Shown: piece by piece, positions 8,424 to 17,379 of the stretch
How positions within the stretch are numbered: the stretch's first letter is position 1
Layout of the letters: each line of letters starts with the position of its first letter
DNA from: Streptosporangium saharense
GTDB lineage: Bacteria > Actinomycetota > Actinomycetes > Streptosporangiales > Streptosporangiaceae
Assembly: GCF_014203715.1 (NCBI RefSeq)
Contig: NZ_JACHJP010000001.1
Coordinates: 660,432 to 724,431, forward strand
DNA length: 64,000 nucleotides
Direction: 5' to 3'
Notes under the pieces: generated by a model
What the model was told of the DNA's origin: nothing
What the model saw: the letters and a program-made list of their open reading frames with translations, nothing else
Database searches by the model: none
Made by a program: the position numbers and the translations under genes

Positions 8424-9452
8424 ATGACAGCCAACCGGACCCGCGGCCGCCTGGCCGCACTGCTGCTCGCGGTGGTCACACCGCTCGTGGCCGAGTTCAC
8501 CCTCGGCAACCCGCCGCTCCGCATGGCGTGGCTCCTGCTGCTGTGGATCCCGATCTACGGCGCGGGCACCGTCCTGGTCCGTGAGCTGGTACGGCGGGCG
8601 GGGACGGGCTGGGCCGGGGTGCTGCTCCTCGGCGCCGCCTACGGGATCGTCGAGGAGGGCCTGGCCCTGCAGGCGCTGAGCAGCCCCACGATGTACGGCG
8701 CCGTAGGGTGGGCGCCCCGGATCCTGGGCCTGAACAGCGCCTACGCCGAACTGCAGATTCCCTACCACGCGGTCTTCAGCGCCGTGATCCCGATCCTCCT
8801 GACCGACCTGGTCTTCCCCTCCCTGCGGGAGCGGCCCTACCTGGGCAGGCTGGGCGTCTGGTCGGCCGGGGTGGTCTTCGTCCTGGGTGCGCTGCTGCTG
8901 CGGGTGACCGTGGTGACGAGCATCGACCCCGGATACCGGGCGTCGACGGCGGTCCTGGTGGGGTGCGCGGTCGCGGTGGCTTTGCTGACGTTCGCGGGCC
9001 TGCGGCTACGGCTTCCCCGGAGCACGTCCTCGGGGAAACCGCCCCGGCCTGCGGTAACCGGGGTGTTCGGCGGGGTTGTCGTGTTCGGATACCTGGCGCT
9101 GCTGTTTCCCTTCGGGGGCGCGACGCGGCCGTTCTTCACCCACGGCGGGTGGACGGTCGCGCCCATGGCGGCCGCCGCCGTACTGGCCGTGGGGGCCGGG
9201 TGGCTCCTGCGCCGCTGGACGGCCGGTGACCCGTGGACGCCCGGGCACAGTCTCGCCCTGGCCACCGGCGCCCTGGTCGCCCACACCGCCTTCGGGCTGG
9301 TCTCCAACGCCGACACGACGGCCGACCGGCTCAGCCTTGCTGCTGTCGGCGTGGTCATGGTTGCGCTGCTGGCCCTGCTGGGAAAACGGGTGGCGTCCCC
9401 TCGGGGGTTGGCGGTTCACTGTGAGCGGTCTTTTCCAGAGGGAGCCTCATGA
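8424..9452 (+). CDS. polytopic membrane protein
   Basis: 342 residues, start ATG 8424 (MTANRTRGRLAALLLAVVTP). Roughly ten hydrophobic segments. The block GTVLVRELVRRAGTGWAGVLLLGAAYGIVEEGL contains paired Glu after a helix, reminiscent of CPBP/CAAX-type membrane proteins, but the second His-containing motifs are not clear, so no protease activity is claimed. Its stop overlaps the ATG of the next gene (ATGA at 9449-9452), so it is translationally coupled with the NAD(P)-binding protein. Confidence 0.8.
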   Translation: MTANRTRGRLAALLLAVVTPLVAEFTLGNPPLRMAWLLLLWIPIYGAGTVLVRELVRRAGTGWAGVLLLGAAYGIVEEGLALQALSSPTMYGAVGWAPRILGLNSAYAELQIPYHAVFSAVIPILLTDLVFPSLRERPYLGRLGVWSAGVVFVLGALLLRVTVVTSIDPGYRASTAVLVGCAVAVALLTFAGLRLRLPRSTSSGKPPRPAVTGVFGGVVVFGYLALLFPFGGATRPFFTHGGWTVAPMAAAAVLAVGAGWLLRRWTAGDPWTPGHSLALATGALVAHTAFGLVSNADTTADRLSLAAVGVVMVALLALLGKRVASPRGLAVHCERSFPEGAS

Positions 9453-10222
9453 TTGTCATCTCGGCCGCTTCGGGCGCTCTCGGCCGTCTCGTCGTCGATC
9501 GGCTGCGGGACCGGGCGGAGGTGGTGGCCGCCGTACGGGATCCCGGGCGGGCTCCTTCGGGGGTGGAAGTCAGAAGGGGTGACTACGACGATCCGGCGAG
9601 TCTGCGCGCGGCGTTCGAGGGGGCCGACCGGCTGCTGCTGATCTCCTCTCCCGAGCTCGACCCGGCCCGCAGGATCGGCCAGCACCTCGCCGCGATCGCC
9701 GCGGCCGTCGAGGTGGGGGTCGGTGCCGTCGTCTACACCAGCTTCCTGGACGCCGACATCGTCCCGACCGGGATGACCGAGGCGCACCACGCCACGGAGC
9801 AGGCCATCCTCCGCAGCGGCCTGCCGTACACCCTGCTGAGGCATCCCTTCTACGGTGAGGCGTTCGTCCCGCAGGTCTCCGGCGGGGAGCTGACCGGCAG
9901 CACCGGGGGACGGGGGCTGAACACCGCGTTCCGGACCGACCTGGCCGAGGCCGCGGCGAACGTCCTGACCGAGGAGGGGCATCTGGGCCGCGCCTATGAC
10001 TTCACCGGCCCGCTGTGGAGTCACCCCGGGGTGGCCGAGGCGCTCGGGGTGCCCTACCGGGAGGTGCCCGACGCGGGCCCTGGGCCGATGAGCTGGCTCA
10101 ACGCGCGGGTGCGTGCGGGGGACCTGGAGCGGCAGACACCCGACCTGGAACGGGTGCTCGGCAGGCCAGCGGAGAGCATGGTCTCCCGGCTGCTTTCGGG
10201 GGGTACGGCGAAGCCCCGCTGA
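9449..10222 (+). CDS. NmrA/QorB-like NAD(P)H-binding oxidoreductase
   Basis: 257 residues. Atypical short-chain dehydrogenase. The nucleotide-binding motif is at the very N-terminus (VISAASGALGRLVVDRL), followed by the second strand AAVRDPGRA and GDYDDPASLRAAFEGADRLLLISS. The region VYTSFLDADIVPTGMTEAHHATEQAILRSGLPYTLLRHPFY is typical of NmrA-like and quinone oxidoreductase 2 (QorB) proteins. Coupled to the preceding membrane protein gene by a 4-bp overlap. The substrate may be a quinone, or the protein may be a redox sensor; the sequence does not decide. Confidence 0.88.
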   Translation: MIVISAASGALGRLVVDRLRDRAEVVAAVRDPGRAPSGVEVRRGDYDDPASLRAAFEGADRLLLISSPELDPARRIGQHLAAIAAAVEVGVGAVVYTSFLDADIVPTGMTEAHHATEQAILRSGLPYTLLRHPFYGEAFVPQVSGGELTGSTGGRGLNTAFRTDLAEAAANVLTEEGHLGRAYDFTGPLWSHPGVAEALGVPYREVPDAGPGPMSWLNARVRAGDLERQTPDLERVLGRPAESMVSRLLSGGTAKPR

Positions 10223-10232
10223 CCGTGGCGGG

Positions 10233-11126
10233 TCACACGGCGTGTTCGGCGCACAGGCAGGAGACGCCCCGGTCTATCCACTCCCGGCCGGTCCACTCGG
10301 GGTGGCGTTCGAGGAGCAGGGCGCGGACCTCGGCGAGGATCTCGGTCTCCTCCATCGCCGAGTCGCGCCGCCGCCACGTCTCCTCGCGCAGTTCGCGCAG
10401 GTAGTCACGGACGTCCGTGAGCACCTCAGGACCCCCGAGGTCGCCGTGGCCGGGCACCACCGTCCTGGGAGCCGTGGCGGTCAGCCGGTCGAGCACCGCC
10501 AGCCAGCCCACGCCGGAGACGTCCGTGTCGTACGGCGGGAACCAGGGGAAGATGGCGAACTGCCCGGTCTCCGCGAGGTCCCCGGTGAACAGCACCCCGG
10601 CGTCCGGCACCTCGACCACCTGGTCACCCCTCGTGTGACCCCGGCCGGTCGGGCGCAGCCGTACCGTGCGACCACCGAGGTCCAGGTCGTGGGCGTCGTC
10701 GTAGACCAGGTCGGGGACGGGCACCCGAACACCGTCAAGGCGGCGGGCGACCGTCTCGCCGAGGCCACGGAACATCTCCAGGTAGCCCTGCCCCTTCTCC
10801 CTGAGGTCGTCGGCCTGGGCGCGGTTGACCAGGTAGGTGGCCTCGTCGGCGAACACCTGCGCGCCGAAGGCGTGCTCCGGGTGGAAGTGCGTGGTGGTGA
10901 GGTACAGCTCGCGGCCCCCGGCGACCTCGGAGGCGAGGGCGAGGACCTGCTCGGCGTTGGCGACGCCGATGCCCGTGTCGACGACGAGGACGGCCCGCGT
11001 GCCGCCGACGACGCCGATGTTGGGCACCAGTCCGGCCCGCCGGTTCGGGACCACCAGCAGGTCGCGGGCGATCTCCTGGGCGCCGGAGGTCTGGACGGCG
11101 GGGTCGGGGATGGGTTCGTGGGTCAT
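10233..11126 (-). CDS. MBL-fold metallo-hydrolase
   Basis: 297 residues from the ATG at 11126 (MTHEPIPDPAVQTSG). Metallo-beta-lactamase fold with TTTHFHPEHAFGAQ in place of the usual HxHxDH (Asp replaced by Glu), then GRGHTRGDQ, LFTGDLAETG and VVPGHGDLGG for the remaining metal ligands. The C-terminal SCLCAEHAV contains two Cys. Divergent from a LysR regulator, with an LTTR-like dyad between them, so it is probably that regulator's target. Substrate unknown. The D-to-E change in the metal motif is uncommon but chemically conservative. Confidence 0.9.
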   Translation of the reverse strand: MTHEPIPDPAVQTSGAQEIARDLLVVPNRRAGLVPNIGVVGGTRAVLVVDTGIGVANAEQVLALASEVAGGRELYLTTTHFHPEHAFGAQVFADEATYLVNRAQADDLREKGQGYLEMFRGLGETVARRLDGVRVPVPDLVYDDAHDLDLGGRTVRLRPTGRGHTRGDQVVEVPDAGVLFTGDLAETGQFAIFPWFPPYDTDVSGVGWLAVLDRLTATAPRTVVPGHGDLGGPEVLTDVRDYLRELREETWRRRDSAMEETEILAEVRALLLERHPEWTGREWIDRGVSCLCAEHAV

Positions 11127-11180
11127 GCCCCGATTGCACCGCCGAGGGGTCGTCGCCGTCCAAGTCCGGTTGGGTGGCGG

Positions 11181-11199
11181 CGATACCGTGCGGGTATCG
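11181..11199. promoter_or_regulatory. LysR-type operator candidate
   Basis: Perfect interrupted palindrome CGATACC-N5-GGTATCG, containing the LysR-type T-N11-A core (ATACC-N5-GGTAT). It lies 9 bp before the ATG of the LysR gene and about 55 bp from the start of the divergent MBL hydrolase gene, which suits autoregulation and control of the neighbour. Confidence 0.65.
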
Positions 11200-11208
11200 T
11201 CGCCGGTC

Positions 11209-12060
11209 ATGGAGCTACGCACGCTGCGCTACTTCGTGGCCGTCGCTGAGGAACTCCACTTCGGCAGGGCCGCCGCCCGGCTGCACATGAGCCAGCCGCC
11301 GCTGAGCCGGGCGATCAGGGGTCTTGAGGCCGACCTCGGCGCCGTCCTGCTGCACCGCTCGGCCTCGGGAGTCAGCCTCACCCCGGCCGGTACGGCGCTG
11401 CTCGACGAGGCGCGTGCCCTGCTTGGGCGGGCGGAGCGGCTGCGGGTGCGGGTGGCCGTCGCGGCGGGGGCCTCGACCGTCACCGTCGGCATCCTGGGCG
11501 ACGGCACCGACCGGGGCGCGACCCGGCTGGCCGCCGTCTATCGCCGTCGGCACCCGGACGTCGAGATCCGCGTCCGCGAGACCGACCTGACGGACCCGAC
11601 CTGTGGGCTGCGCGCCGGGCTGGTGGACGTCGCCCTGACGCGTGGACCGTTCGACGAGACCGGGCTGACGGTGCGCGAGCTACGTGCCGATCCGGTCGGC
11701 GCCGTGCTGCGCGCCGACGACCCGCTCGCCCGGCGTGACCGGCTGAGCATGGCCGACCTGGCAGGACGGCGCTGGTTCCAGTTCCCCGACGGCGTCGATC
11801 CGCTCTGGCGGTCGTACTGGAACGGCGGCGAACCCCGCGAGGGCCCGGTCGTGCGCGCCGTACAGGAGTGCCTGCAGGCCGTGCTCTGGAACGGCACGGT
11901 CGGAATGGCCCCCCTCGGGCACACCCCGCCCGAAGAACTGACCGTGGTCCCGCTGACCGACATGGCCCCGAGCCGCGTGGTCGTGGCCTGGCGGACGGGC
12001 GACACGAACCCACTGGTCAGGTCGCTGGTCCGGCTCGCGGTAACTGTCTATCGCGGGTGA
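11209..12060 (+). CDS. LysR-family transcriptional regulator
   Basis: 283 residues, start ATG 11209 (MELRTLRYFVAVAEELHFGRAA). The N-terminal HTH is canonical: RLHMSQPPLSRAIRGLEADLGAVLLHR. A LysR substrate-binding domain spans about 90-280. The long open frame upstream is not coding, because it would cross the operator. Divergent from the MBL hydrolase and likely to regulate it; the co-inducer is unknown. Confidence 0.94.
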   Translation: MELRTLRYFVAVAEELHFGRAAARLHMSQPPLSRAIRGLEADLGAVLLHRSASGVSLTPAGTALLDEARALLGRAERLRVRVAVAAGASTVTVGILGDGTDRGATRLAAVYRRRHPDVEIRVRETDLTDPTCGLRAGLVDVALTRGPFDETGLTVRELRADPVGAVLRADDPLARRDRLSMADLAGRRWFQFPDGVDPLWRSYWNGGEPREGPVVRAVQECLQAVLWNGTVGMAPLGHTPPEELTVVPLTDMAPSRVVVAWRTGDTNPLVRSLVRLAVTVYRG

Positions 12061-12083
12061 GGCGTACGGCTCGCGGTGGTTGT

Positions 12084-12671
12084 TCACCGTGACCGGGGGT
12101 CCAGGGTGCTCGTGATCAGGTCGGTCAGGGCCGTGACGGCGTTTTCGAGGGTCGTGTGGCCGTGGTTGAGTTCGGCGGCGATGGCTTCGGCGGCGCCGAG
12201 GGCGCCGACGCAGCGCAGCCTCAGTGCCGGGGCGGGCAGGCCGGAGTGGGGGGCCAGCGCGGTGGCCATCAGGTCGGTGTAGCCGTCGAGCGCCTCGCGC
12301 TGGACCGCCTCCATCTCCGGGCTGCCCCGTAGCGCGGCGGAGACGGCGTTGAACTCCGGCATGGCCGTGGCGCACGCGAAGTAGGCCGCGCTCATGACGC
12401 GGGCGACCTCGTGGCCGGTTGGCACGGCCTCCCGCAGTGCCCGGGTCAGCGCGGCCCGGTGCTGCTCGTCGAGCCGCTGGTAGAGCGCGATCAGCAGGCC
12501 GTGGCGGGTGCCGAAGTGGTCGTAGACGATCGGCCTGCTCACCTCGGCGGCCTCGGCGAGGGTGGGCAGGGTCAGGCCGTCCGCGCCCTGGGTGCGCACG
12601 ATCGTCAGGGCGGTCTCAAGGAGCTGTTCCCGTCTCGCCTGCTTGGACAGACGGGTCGTCGGTGTTGCCAT
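12084..12671 (-). CDS. TetR-family regulator
   Basis: 195 residues. The N-terminal HTH reads GADGLTLPTLAEAAEVSRPIVYDHFGTRHGLLIALYQ; the C-terminal helical ligand domain carries LRCVGALGAAEAIAAEL. Convergent with the LysR gene and divergent from the saccharopine-dehydrogenase-like gene, with a strong nested dyad in the 66-bp gap. It most likely represses that gene and itself. Confidence 0.94.
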   Translation of the reverse strand: MATPTTRLSKQARREQLLETALTIVRTQGADGLTLPTLAEAAEVSRPIVYDHFGTRHGLLIALYQRLDEQHRAALTRALREAVPTGHEVARVMSAAYFACATAMPEFNAVSAALRGSPEMEAVQREALDGYTDLMATALAPHSGLPAPALRLRCVGALGAAEAIAAELNHGHTTLENAVTALTDLITSTLDPRSR

Positions 12672-12683
12672 GGTGCCCCAGCT

Positions 12684-12718
12684 TAAGCTACAACGTGTAG
12701 CCTACAAAACGTAGCTTA
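12684..12718. promoter_or_regulatory. nested palindromic TetR operator
   Basis: Outer arms TAAGCTAC (12684-12691) and GTAGCTTA (12711-12718) are perfect reverse complements. Inside are GCTACA-ACG-TGTAGC (12687-12701, perfect) and CTAC-AAAAC-GTAG (12702-12714). Two adjacent dyads within one larger symmetry, placed between divergent TetR and target genes, suggest cooperative binding of two dimers. Confidence 0.75.
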
Positions 12719-12737
12719 GCCGTACGGGAGGAAACCG

Positions 12738-13718
12738 ATGGAACCGGTACTGATCATGGGCGGGTCCGGGCAGGCGGGCGCGGGGGCCGCGGCCGTGTTG
12801 CGGCGGTGGCACCCGGAGCTGCCGCTGACCCTCGCGGGCCGTGACCTCGACCGCGCCCGGAAGGTCGCCGACGGGCTCGGTGCCGCCACGGCCGTGACCA
12901 TCGACCTGCGGCGTGACGATCTCGGCCTCCCTGAGGACGGGAAGTACTCGGCGGTGGTCGCGGCGGTGTGGGACTCCCACCTCAACGGGCTGCGCTACGC
13001 GCAGGGGCGCGGCCTGCCGTACCTCAGCATCTCCAACGGGCTGGTGGACCTCGCGCCCGAGGTCTTCGCCGTGGCCCAGCGGGCGTCGGCGCCGGTGCTG
13101 CTGGCCAGCCACAGCTTCGCCGGGCTCGCCGTCCTCGCGGCACTGGACGCGGCCCGGCGGTTCGAGCGGATCGACGCCATCCGGATCGCCCTGATCCTGG
13201 ACGAACTGGACGCCGGTGGGCCCGCCGCCGTCGCGGACCTGGACCGGCTGATGGCCGCCACCTCGGCCGGGCTGGTGCGCCGCGACGGCGTCTTCGCCTG
13301 GGTGGACGGTGAGGAGGCGCGGGTGGAGGTGGCGACCGCAGACGGCGTCGTCCTGGCCGGCCAGACGATCGCCATCCCCGACGTGCCGAGCGTCGCGCTC
13401 GCGACGGGGGCGCCGAATGTCCGCTTCGACTTCGCGGTCGGGGAGTCGGCGGGCAGGCGCGGCGGAGGTCCGGCCTCCGTCGAGGTCAGGATCGACCTGG
13501 CGGGGACCGGCCCCGGAGGGACGCCGCTCGGGGTGAGCCGCCGCCTCGCGCACCCCGACGGGCAGCGCCCCCTGACCGCGCTCGGCATCGCCCTCGGGGT
13601 GGAGCGCCTACTCGGCGAGCCCGTGGCGCCCGGCGTCCACGCCCCCGAGGCGCTGCTCGACCCGGCCCTCGCGGTCGAGCGGATGGTGGACGCGGGCACC
13701 GTCCTCACCGACACGTGA
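12738..13718 (+). CDS. saccharopine dehydrogenase-like NAD(P)-binding protein
   Basis: 326 residues. N-terminal Rossmann motif VLIMGGSGQAGAGAAAVLRRW, then LAGRDLDRARKVADGLG for cofactor discrimination, and a C-terminal alpha/beta domain with a distinctive VALATGAPNVRFDFAVGESAG stretch. It resembles the saccharopine dehydrogenase NADP-binding family (saccharopine reductase/enoyl reductase-like), but the true substrate is not evident. Controlled, by position, by the divergent TetR gene. Confidence 0.82.
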   Translation: MEPVLIMGGSGQAGAGAAAVLRRWHPELPLTLAGRDLDRARKVADGLGAATAVTIDLRRDDLGLPEDGKYSAVVAAVWDSHLNGLRYAQGRGLPYLSISNGLVDLAPEVFAVAQRASAPVLLASHSFAGLAVLAALDAARRFERIDAIRIALILDELDAGGPAAVADLDRLMAATSAGLVRRDGVFAWVDGEEARVEVATADGVVLAGQTIAIPDVPSVALATGAPNVRFDFAVGESAGRRGGGPASVEVRIDLAGTGPGGTPLGVSRRLAHPDGQRPLTALGIALGVERLLGEPVAPGVHAPEALLDPALAVERMVDAGTVLTDT

Positions 13719-13721
13719 GGC

Positions 13722-14012
13722 TCACCGTTCGTCGACGACCTTGCCGTTCAGGGCGGTCGCGTCCTGGGTGAGGGCCATGGTCAGCGGGGCCTCGGGGAAG
13801 GTGGAGATGGCGGCGAGGGCGGCGCCGAGCTGGGCGGCGCTCTCCCAGTGCCAGGTGTCGGTGTAGGTGCCGTCCTCAAGCCGGACGAGCACGGCGTGGG
13901 TGAGGCCGGGGTGCCCCTCCCTGACGGTCGCGATCAGTGAGCTCCTGCGGGCGAGGAACTCCTCAAGATCATCCTCGGCGACGAGGTAGCGGTGCGAGCG
14001 GACCACGGACAT
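13722..14012 (-). CDS. antibiotic biosynthesis monooxygenase (ABM) domain protein
   Basis: 96-residue single ABM-like ferredoxin-fold protein: RSHRYLVAEDDLEEFLARRSSLIATVREGHPGLTHAVLVRLEDGTYTDTWHWES. Cofactor-less quinol monooxygenases and heme-degrading proteins share this fold; here it may be a small stress enzyme. A good Shine-Dalgarno (AAGGAG) precedes the ATG. It is 26 bp downstream of the AhpD-like gene on the same strand, so the two form an operon. Confidence 0.8.
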   Translation of the reverse strand: MSVVRSHRYLVAEDDLEEFLARRSSLIATVREGHPGLTHAVLVRLEDGTYTDTWHWESAAQLGAALAAISTFPEAPLTMALTQDATALNGKVVDER

Positions 14013-14038
14013 GTTCTGCTGCTCCTTCGGAATCGGGC

Positions 14039-14491
14039 TTACCAGCTGCCCGCGACCTGGCGGATCGGGGCGTTCAGGCGGTTGAAGAGGTTGGTGACGG
14101 CGGTCATCAGCAGGATCGAGGCGAGCTGCTTCTCGTCGAAGTGGTCGGCGGCGTTGTCCCAGACGTCGTCGGGGACGGCGTCGGTGTTGTCGGCGAGCCG
14201 GGTCGCGGCCTCGGCCAGCGCGAGCGCGGCCCGCTCGGCGTCGGTGTAGTACGGCGCCTCGCGCCAGGCCACGACCAGGCCGACGCGGTCGTCACTCGCG
14301 CCGAGCTTGCGCAGGTTCTTCAGACCCGCGTCCACGCAGAAGCTGCAGCCGTTGATCTGGCTGACCCGCAGGTGGATCATCTCCATGAGCTCCTGGGGGA
14401 GGCCCTGCGACTGGGCGGCCTTCATCAGCTCCTGAACGGGCTGGATCACGCCGGGGATGATCGAGGCGGGGTTCTTCATCCGGGCTTCCAT
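14039..14491 (-). CDS. carboxymuconolactone decarboxylase / AhpD-like peroxidase
   Basis: 150 residues from the ATG at 14491 (MEARMKNPASIIPG). AhpD-family signature around the CxxC redox pair: MIHLRVSQINGCSFCVDAGLKNLRKLG, followed by LAWREAPYYTDAERAALALAEAATRL. Members are alkylhydroperoxidase-like thiol enzymes. First gene of a two-gene operon with the ABM protein and divergent from a SARP regulator; the pair looks like an oxidative-stress or quinone-handling unit. Confidence 0.92.
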   Translation of the reverse strand: MEARMKNPASIIPGVIQPVQELMKAAQSQGLPQELMEMIHLRVSQINGCSFCVDAGLKNLRKLGASDDRVGLVVAWREAPYYTDAERAALALAEAATRLADNTDAVPDDVWDNAADHFDEKQLASILLMTAVTNLFNRLNAPIRQVAGSW

Positions 14492-14586
14492 GGTGTTCCT
14501 TCCATCGCGGTTGGTGTGAGACCAGAGTGGATGTCCGGATTGATACATTCGCTATGCGTGCACGATGCGACCGTGATGGGGGGACG

Positions 14587-17352
14587 ATGCCGCGTTTCAC
14601 CCTGCTCGGTCCTGTCCAGGTGATCGTTGACGGCGCCCCGCTGACGGGCATCGCCCCACGTCACCGGGCCGTGCTGGCCTACCTCCTGCTCAACGCGGGC
14701 CGGGTGATCGGCATCGAGCGGCTGATCGACGCGATGTGGGGCCACGACCGGCCGGACACCGCCCGCTCGCAGATCCACGCCTCGATCACCGCGATCCGCA
14801 AGGTGCTGCGGGGCGCGGGAGCCGTACACCTGCTGGAGACGCGGGGCGGCGGGTATGTCGCGCGGCCGGAGCCGGGGCAGCTCGACACGCGGGAGTTCAC
14901 CGAGCTGGTGGCGGCCGGGGAGCTGCGCGCGGCGCTGGACCTGTGGCGCGGCGAGGCGCTTGAGGACGTGCACGCGCACTACGTCTCCGGCGCCAGGGAG
15001 CTGTGGCGGGACCGTCGACTCGCGGCCTACGAGCGCCTGGTCGAGGGGGAGCTGGCCGAGGGGCGGCACGGTGACCTGCTCGACGAGCTGGCGGCCCAGG
15101 TGAACGCCAACCCGCTGCGCGAGAGGCTCAACGGTCACCTCGTCCTGGCCCTGCACCGCGCGGGACGGCAGGCCGACGCCCTGGCCGCCGCGCGCTCCTA
15201 CCGTACGGCTCTCGCGGAGGAGCAGGGTCTCGACCCCGGGCACGCCTTCGTCGAGCTGGAGCGGGCGGTGCTGACGGACACCCCGGCCGCCGCGCCGGTG
15301 CGCCGCTCGGCCTTCCTGCCGTACGACATTCCCGATTTTTCCGGACGAAGTGTCGAGGTGGGGCGGCTCGTCGGGGAGCACCGTGGGGCGGCGGTCATCA
15401 CGATCGACGGCATGGCCGGGATCGGCAAGACCACGCTCGCCGTCCACGCGGCCCACCGGCTGGCCGGGCGCTACCCGGACGGACAGCTCTTCATCGACCT
15501 GCTGGCCCACACCGCGGGCCGGGAGCCGGTCGACGCCGCGGCCGCGCTTGAGACCCTGCTGCGCCAGCTCGGGGTGCCCGCGGAGCGCATCCCGGCCTCA
15601 CCGGCGGAGCGGGGCGCCCTGTGGCGTGCCGAACTGGCCGGTCGCCGGGTGCTCGCCGTACTGGACAACGCCCTGGACGCCGAGCACGTCCGGCCCCTGC
15701 TGCCGGGGCGCTCGGACACCCTCGTCCTGGTCACCAGCAGGCGGCGGCTCGTCGATCTCGACGGCGCCGGTGCCCTCTCGGTTGACGTGCTGGGCGAGGA
15801 GGAGGCCGTCGAGCTGTTCGGGCGGATCGTGGGGGAACGCGCCTCACGTGAGGCCGAGGCCGTACGAGACGTGCTGCGCCTGTGCGGGCACCTCCCGCTG
15901 GCGATCAGGATCTCCGCCGCCCGCCTCCAGCACCGCCCGCGCTGGACCGTGGCCTACCTGGCGGACCGGCTGCGTGACCACCGCAGGCTCCTGGACGGTG
16001 TTTCGGCCGCGTTCACCCTCTCCTACGAGCAGCTCGACGAGGCGGAGCGGCGCATGTTCCGCCTGCTCGGGCTGGTGCCGGGACGCGACATCGACCCGTA
16101 CGGCGCGGCGGCGCTGGCCGGGATCTCCGAGGAGGAGGCCGAGGAACTCCTCGAGGGGCTCCTCGACGCCCACATGCTCCTGCAGCTCGAACCCGGCCGC
16201 TACACCTTCCACGACCTGCTCCGCGAGCACGCGCGCTCGATCGCCGAGGACGACGGCGCCGTCATGCGGCTGCTCGCCTACTACCTGCACCGCTCGCGGG
16301 CGGCGATGGACCGGCTCTTCCCGCACACCGTCGGCCAGCGGGAGGGCATCCCCCAACCGGCGACCCCGGTGCCGCCCGTCCGCGACGCCGCCGAGGCGAT
16401 CGGCTGGCTCGACGCCGAGCGCGCGAACATCATCGCGACCGCCGTCCAGGGGCCGGAGATCTGCCTCGGTCTCCTGGCGCTGGCGATAGGGCTCTATCTC
16501 GACAGGTACGCGCACCACGACGACGCGCTCACCCTGCACACGCTGGTGCTGCGGCGCAGCCGTACGCTCGGAGACCGTGGGGTCCAGGCGCGGGCGCTGG
16601 CCGACCTGGCGTGGACCCACTGGCGGCTCGGCGACTACGAGCGGGCACAAGAGTACGCGGAGCAGGCCCTCGACGTGTGCGAGAAGGCCGAGGAACGGGC
16701 CCTGGCCCTGCTCGCGCTGGGGAACGTGGCCCTGCGCCGCCACCGGGACGCCGAGGCCGAGAAGTACCTCAGGCAGGCGCTCGACCTGACCAGGATCGGC
16801 GCCGACACCTGGGGTGAGGCCCACGTGCTCGGCATCCTCGCCCTCGTGCTCGACCGGGCCGACCGTCCCGAGGAGGCCAGGCGCCACCTCGACCTGGCGC
16901 TCGCGCTGCACCGCAAGGTGGGCAACCCGGCGGGGGAGGCGGTGACGCTCAACCATCTCGGCGTCGTCCTGCGGCACCAGGGGGAGCTGGCCCAGGCGCG
17001 GGTCCGTCACGAGCGGGCCGCCGCCCTCTACCGCGGGCTCGGCAACGCGGCCGACGAGGCGGCGGCGCTCAACGGGCTCGCCGAGGCGGCCGACGACCTG
17101 GCCGGGGCTGTCGAGGGGCACACGGCGGCCCTCGCGCTCGCCGAGCTGACGCGCAACCGGCCCGAGCTGGCCCGCGCCCACGAAGGGCTGGCCCGCGCGC
17201 ACCTGACACTCGGGAGCCCTGAACGGGCCTGCGAGCACGGGCGGCTTGCCCTGGCCCTCTACGACGAACTCGGTGTCCCCGAGGGCGGGGAGCTCCGTGC
17301 CCTCCTGGACCTGACGGGAGAGTCCGCAGGGGTGACAGGCTTGTGGCGGTAA
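14587..17352 (+). CDS. SARP/AfsR-type regulator with NB-ARC and TPR domains
   Basis: 921 residues from ATG 14587 (MPRFTLLGPVQVIVDGAPLTG). Domains in order: OmpR-like DNA-binding domain (about 5-85, RHRAVLAYLLLNAGRVIGIERLIDAMWG), bacterial transcriptional activator domain (90-245), NB-ARC ATPase with P-loop GMAGIGKTTLA near residue 276 and LAVLDNALDAEHV as Walker B, then TPR repeats (about 650-900). This AfsR-like layout integrates signals to switch on nearby or pleiotropic targets. Here it is divergent from the AhpD-ABM operon, its likely target; no biosynthetic cluster is adjacent. Confidence 0.93.
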   Translation: MPRFTLLGPVQVIVDGAPLTGIAPRHRAVLAYLLLNAGRVIGIERLIDAMWGHDRPDTARSQIHASITAIRKVLRGAGAVHLLETRGGGYVARPEPGQLDTREFTELVAAGELRAALDLWRGEALEDVHAHYVSGARELWRDRRLAAYERLVEGELAEGRHGDLLDELAAQVNANPLRERLNGHLVLALHRAGRQADALAAARSYRTALAEEQGLDPGHAFVELERAVLTDTPAAAPVRRSAFLPYDIPDFSGRSVEVGRLVGEHRGAAVITIDGMAGIGKTTLAVHAAHRLAGRYPDGQLFIDLLAHTAGREPVDAAAALETLLRQLGVPAERIPASPAERGALWRAELAGRRVLAVLDNALDAEHVRPLLPGRSDTLVLVTSRRRLVDLDGAGALSVDVLGEEEAVELFGRIVGERASREAEAVRDVLRLCGHLPLAIRISAARLQHRPRWTVAYLADRLRDHRRLLDGVSAAFTLSYEQLDEAERRMFRLLGLVPGRDIDPYGAAALAGISEEEAEELLEGLLDAHMLLQLEPGRYTFHDLLREHARSIAEDDGAVMRLLAYYLHRSRAAMDRLFPHTVGQREGIPQPATPVPPVRDAAEAIGWLDAERANIIATAVQGPEICLGLLALAIGLYLDRYAHHDDALTLHTLVLRRSRTLGDRGVQARALADLAWTHWRLGDYERAQEYAEQALDVCEKAEERALALLALGNVALRRHRDAEAEKYLRQALDLTRIGADTWGEAHVLGILALVLDRADRPEEARRHLDLALALHRKVGNPAGEAVTLNHLGVVLRHQGELAQARVRHERAAALYRGLGNAADEAAALNGLAEAADDLAGAVEGHTAALALAELTRNRPELARAHEGLARAHLTLGSPERACEHGRLALALYDELGVPEGGELRALLDLTGESAGVTGLWR

Positions 17353-17379
17353 GGAAACACCCCGAGGAACGGATCAGCG

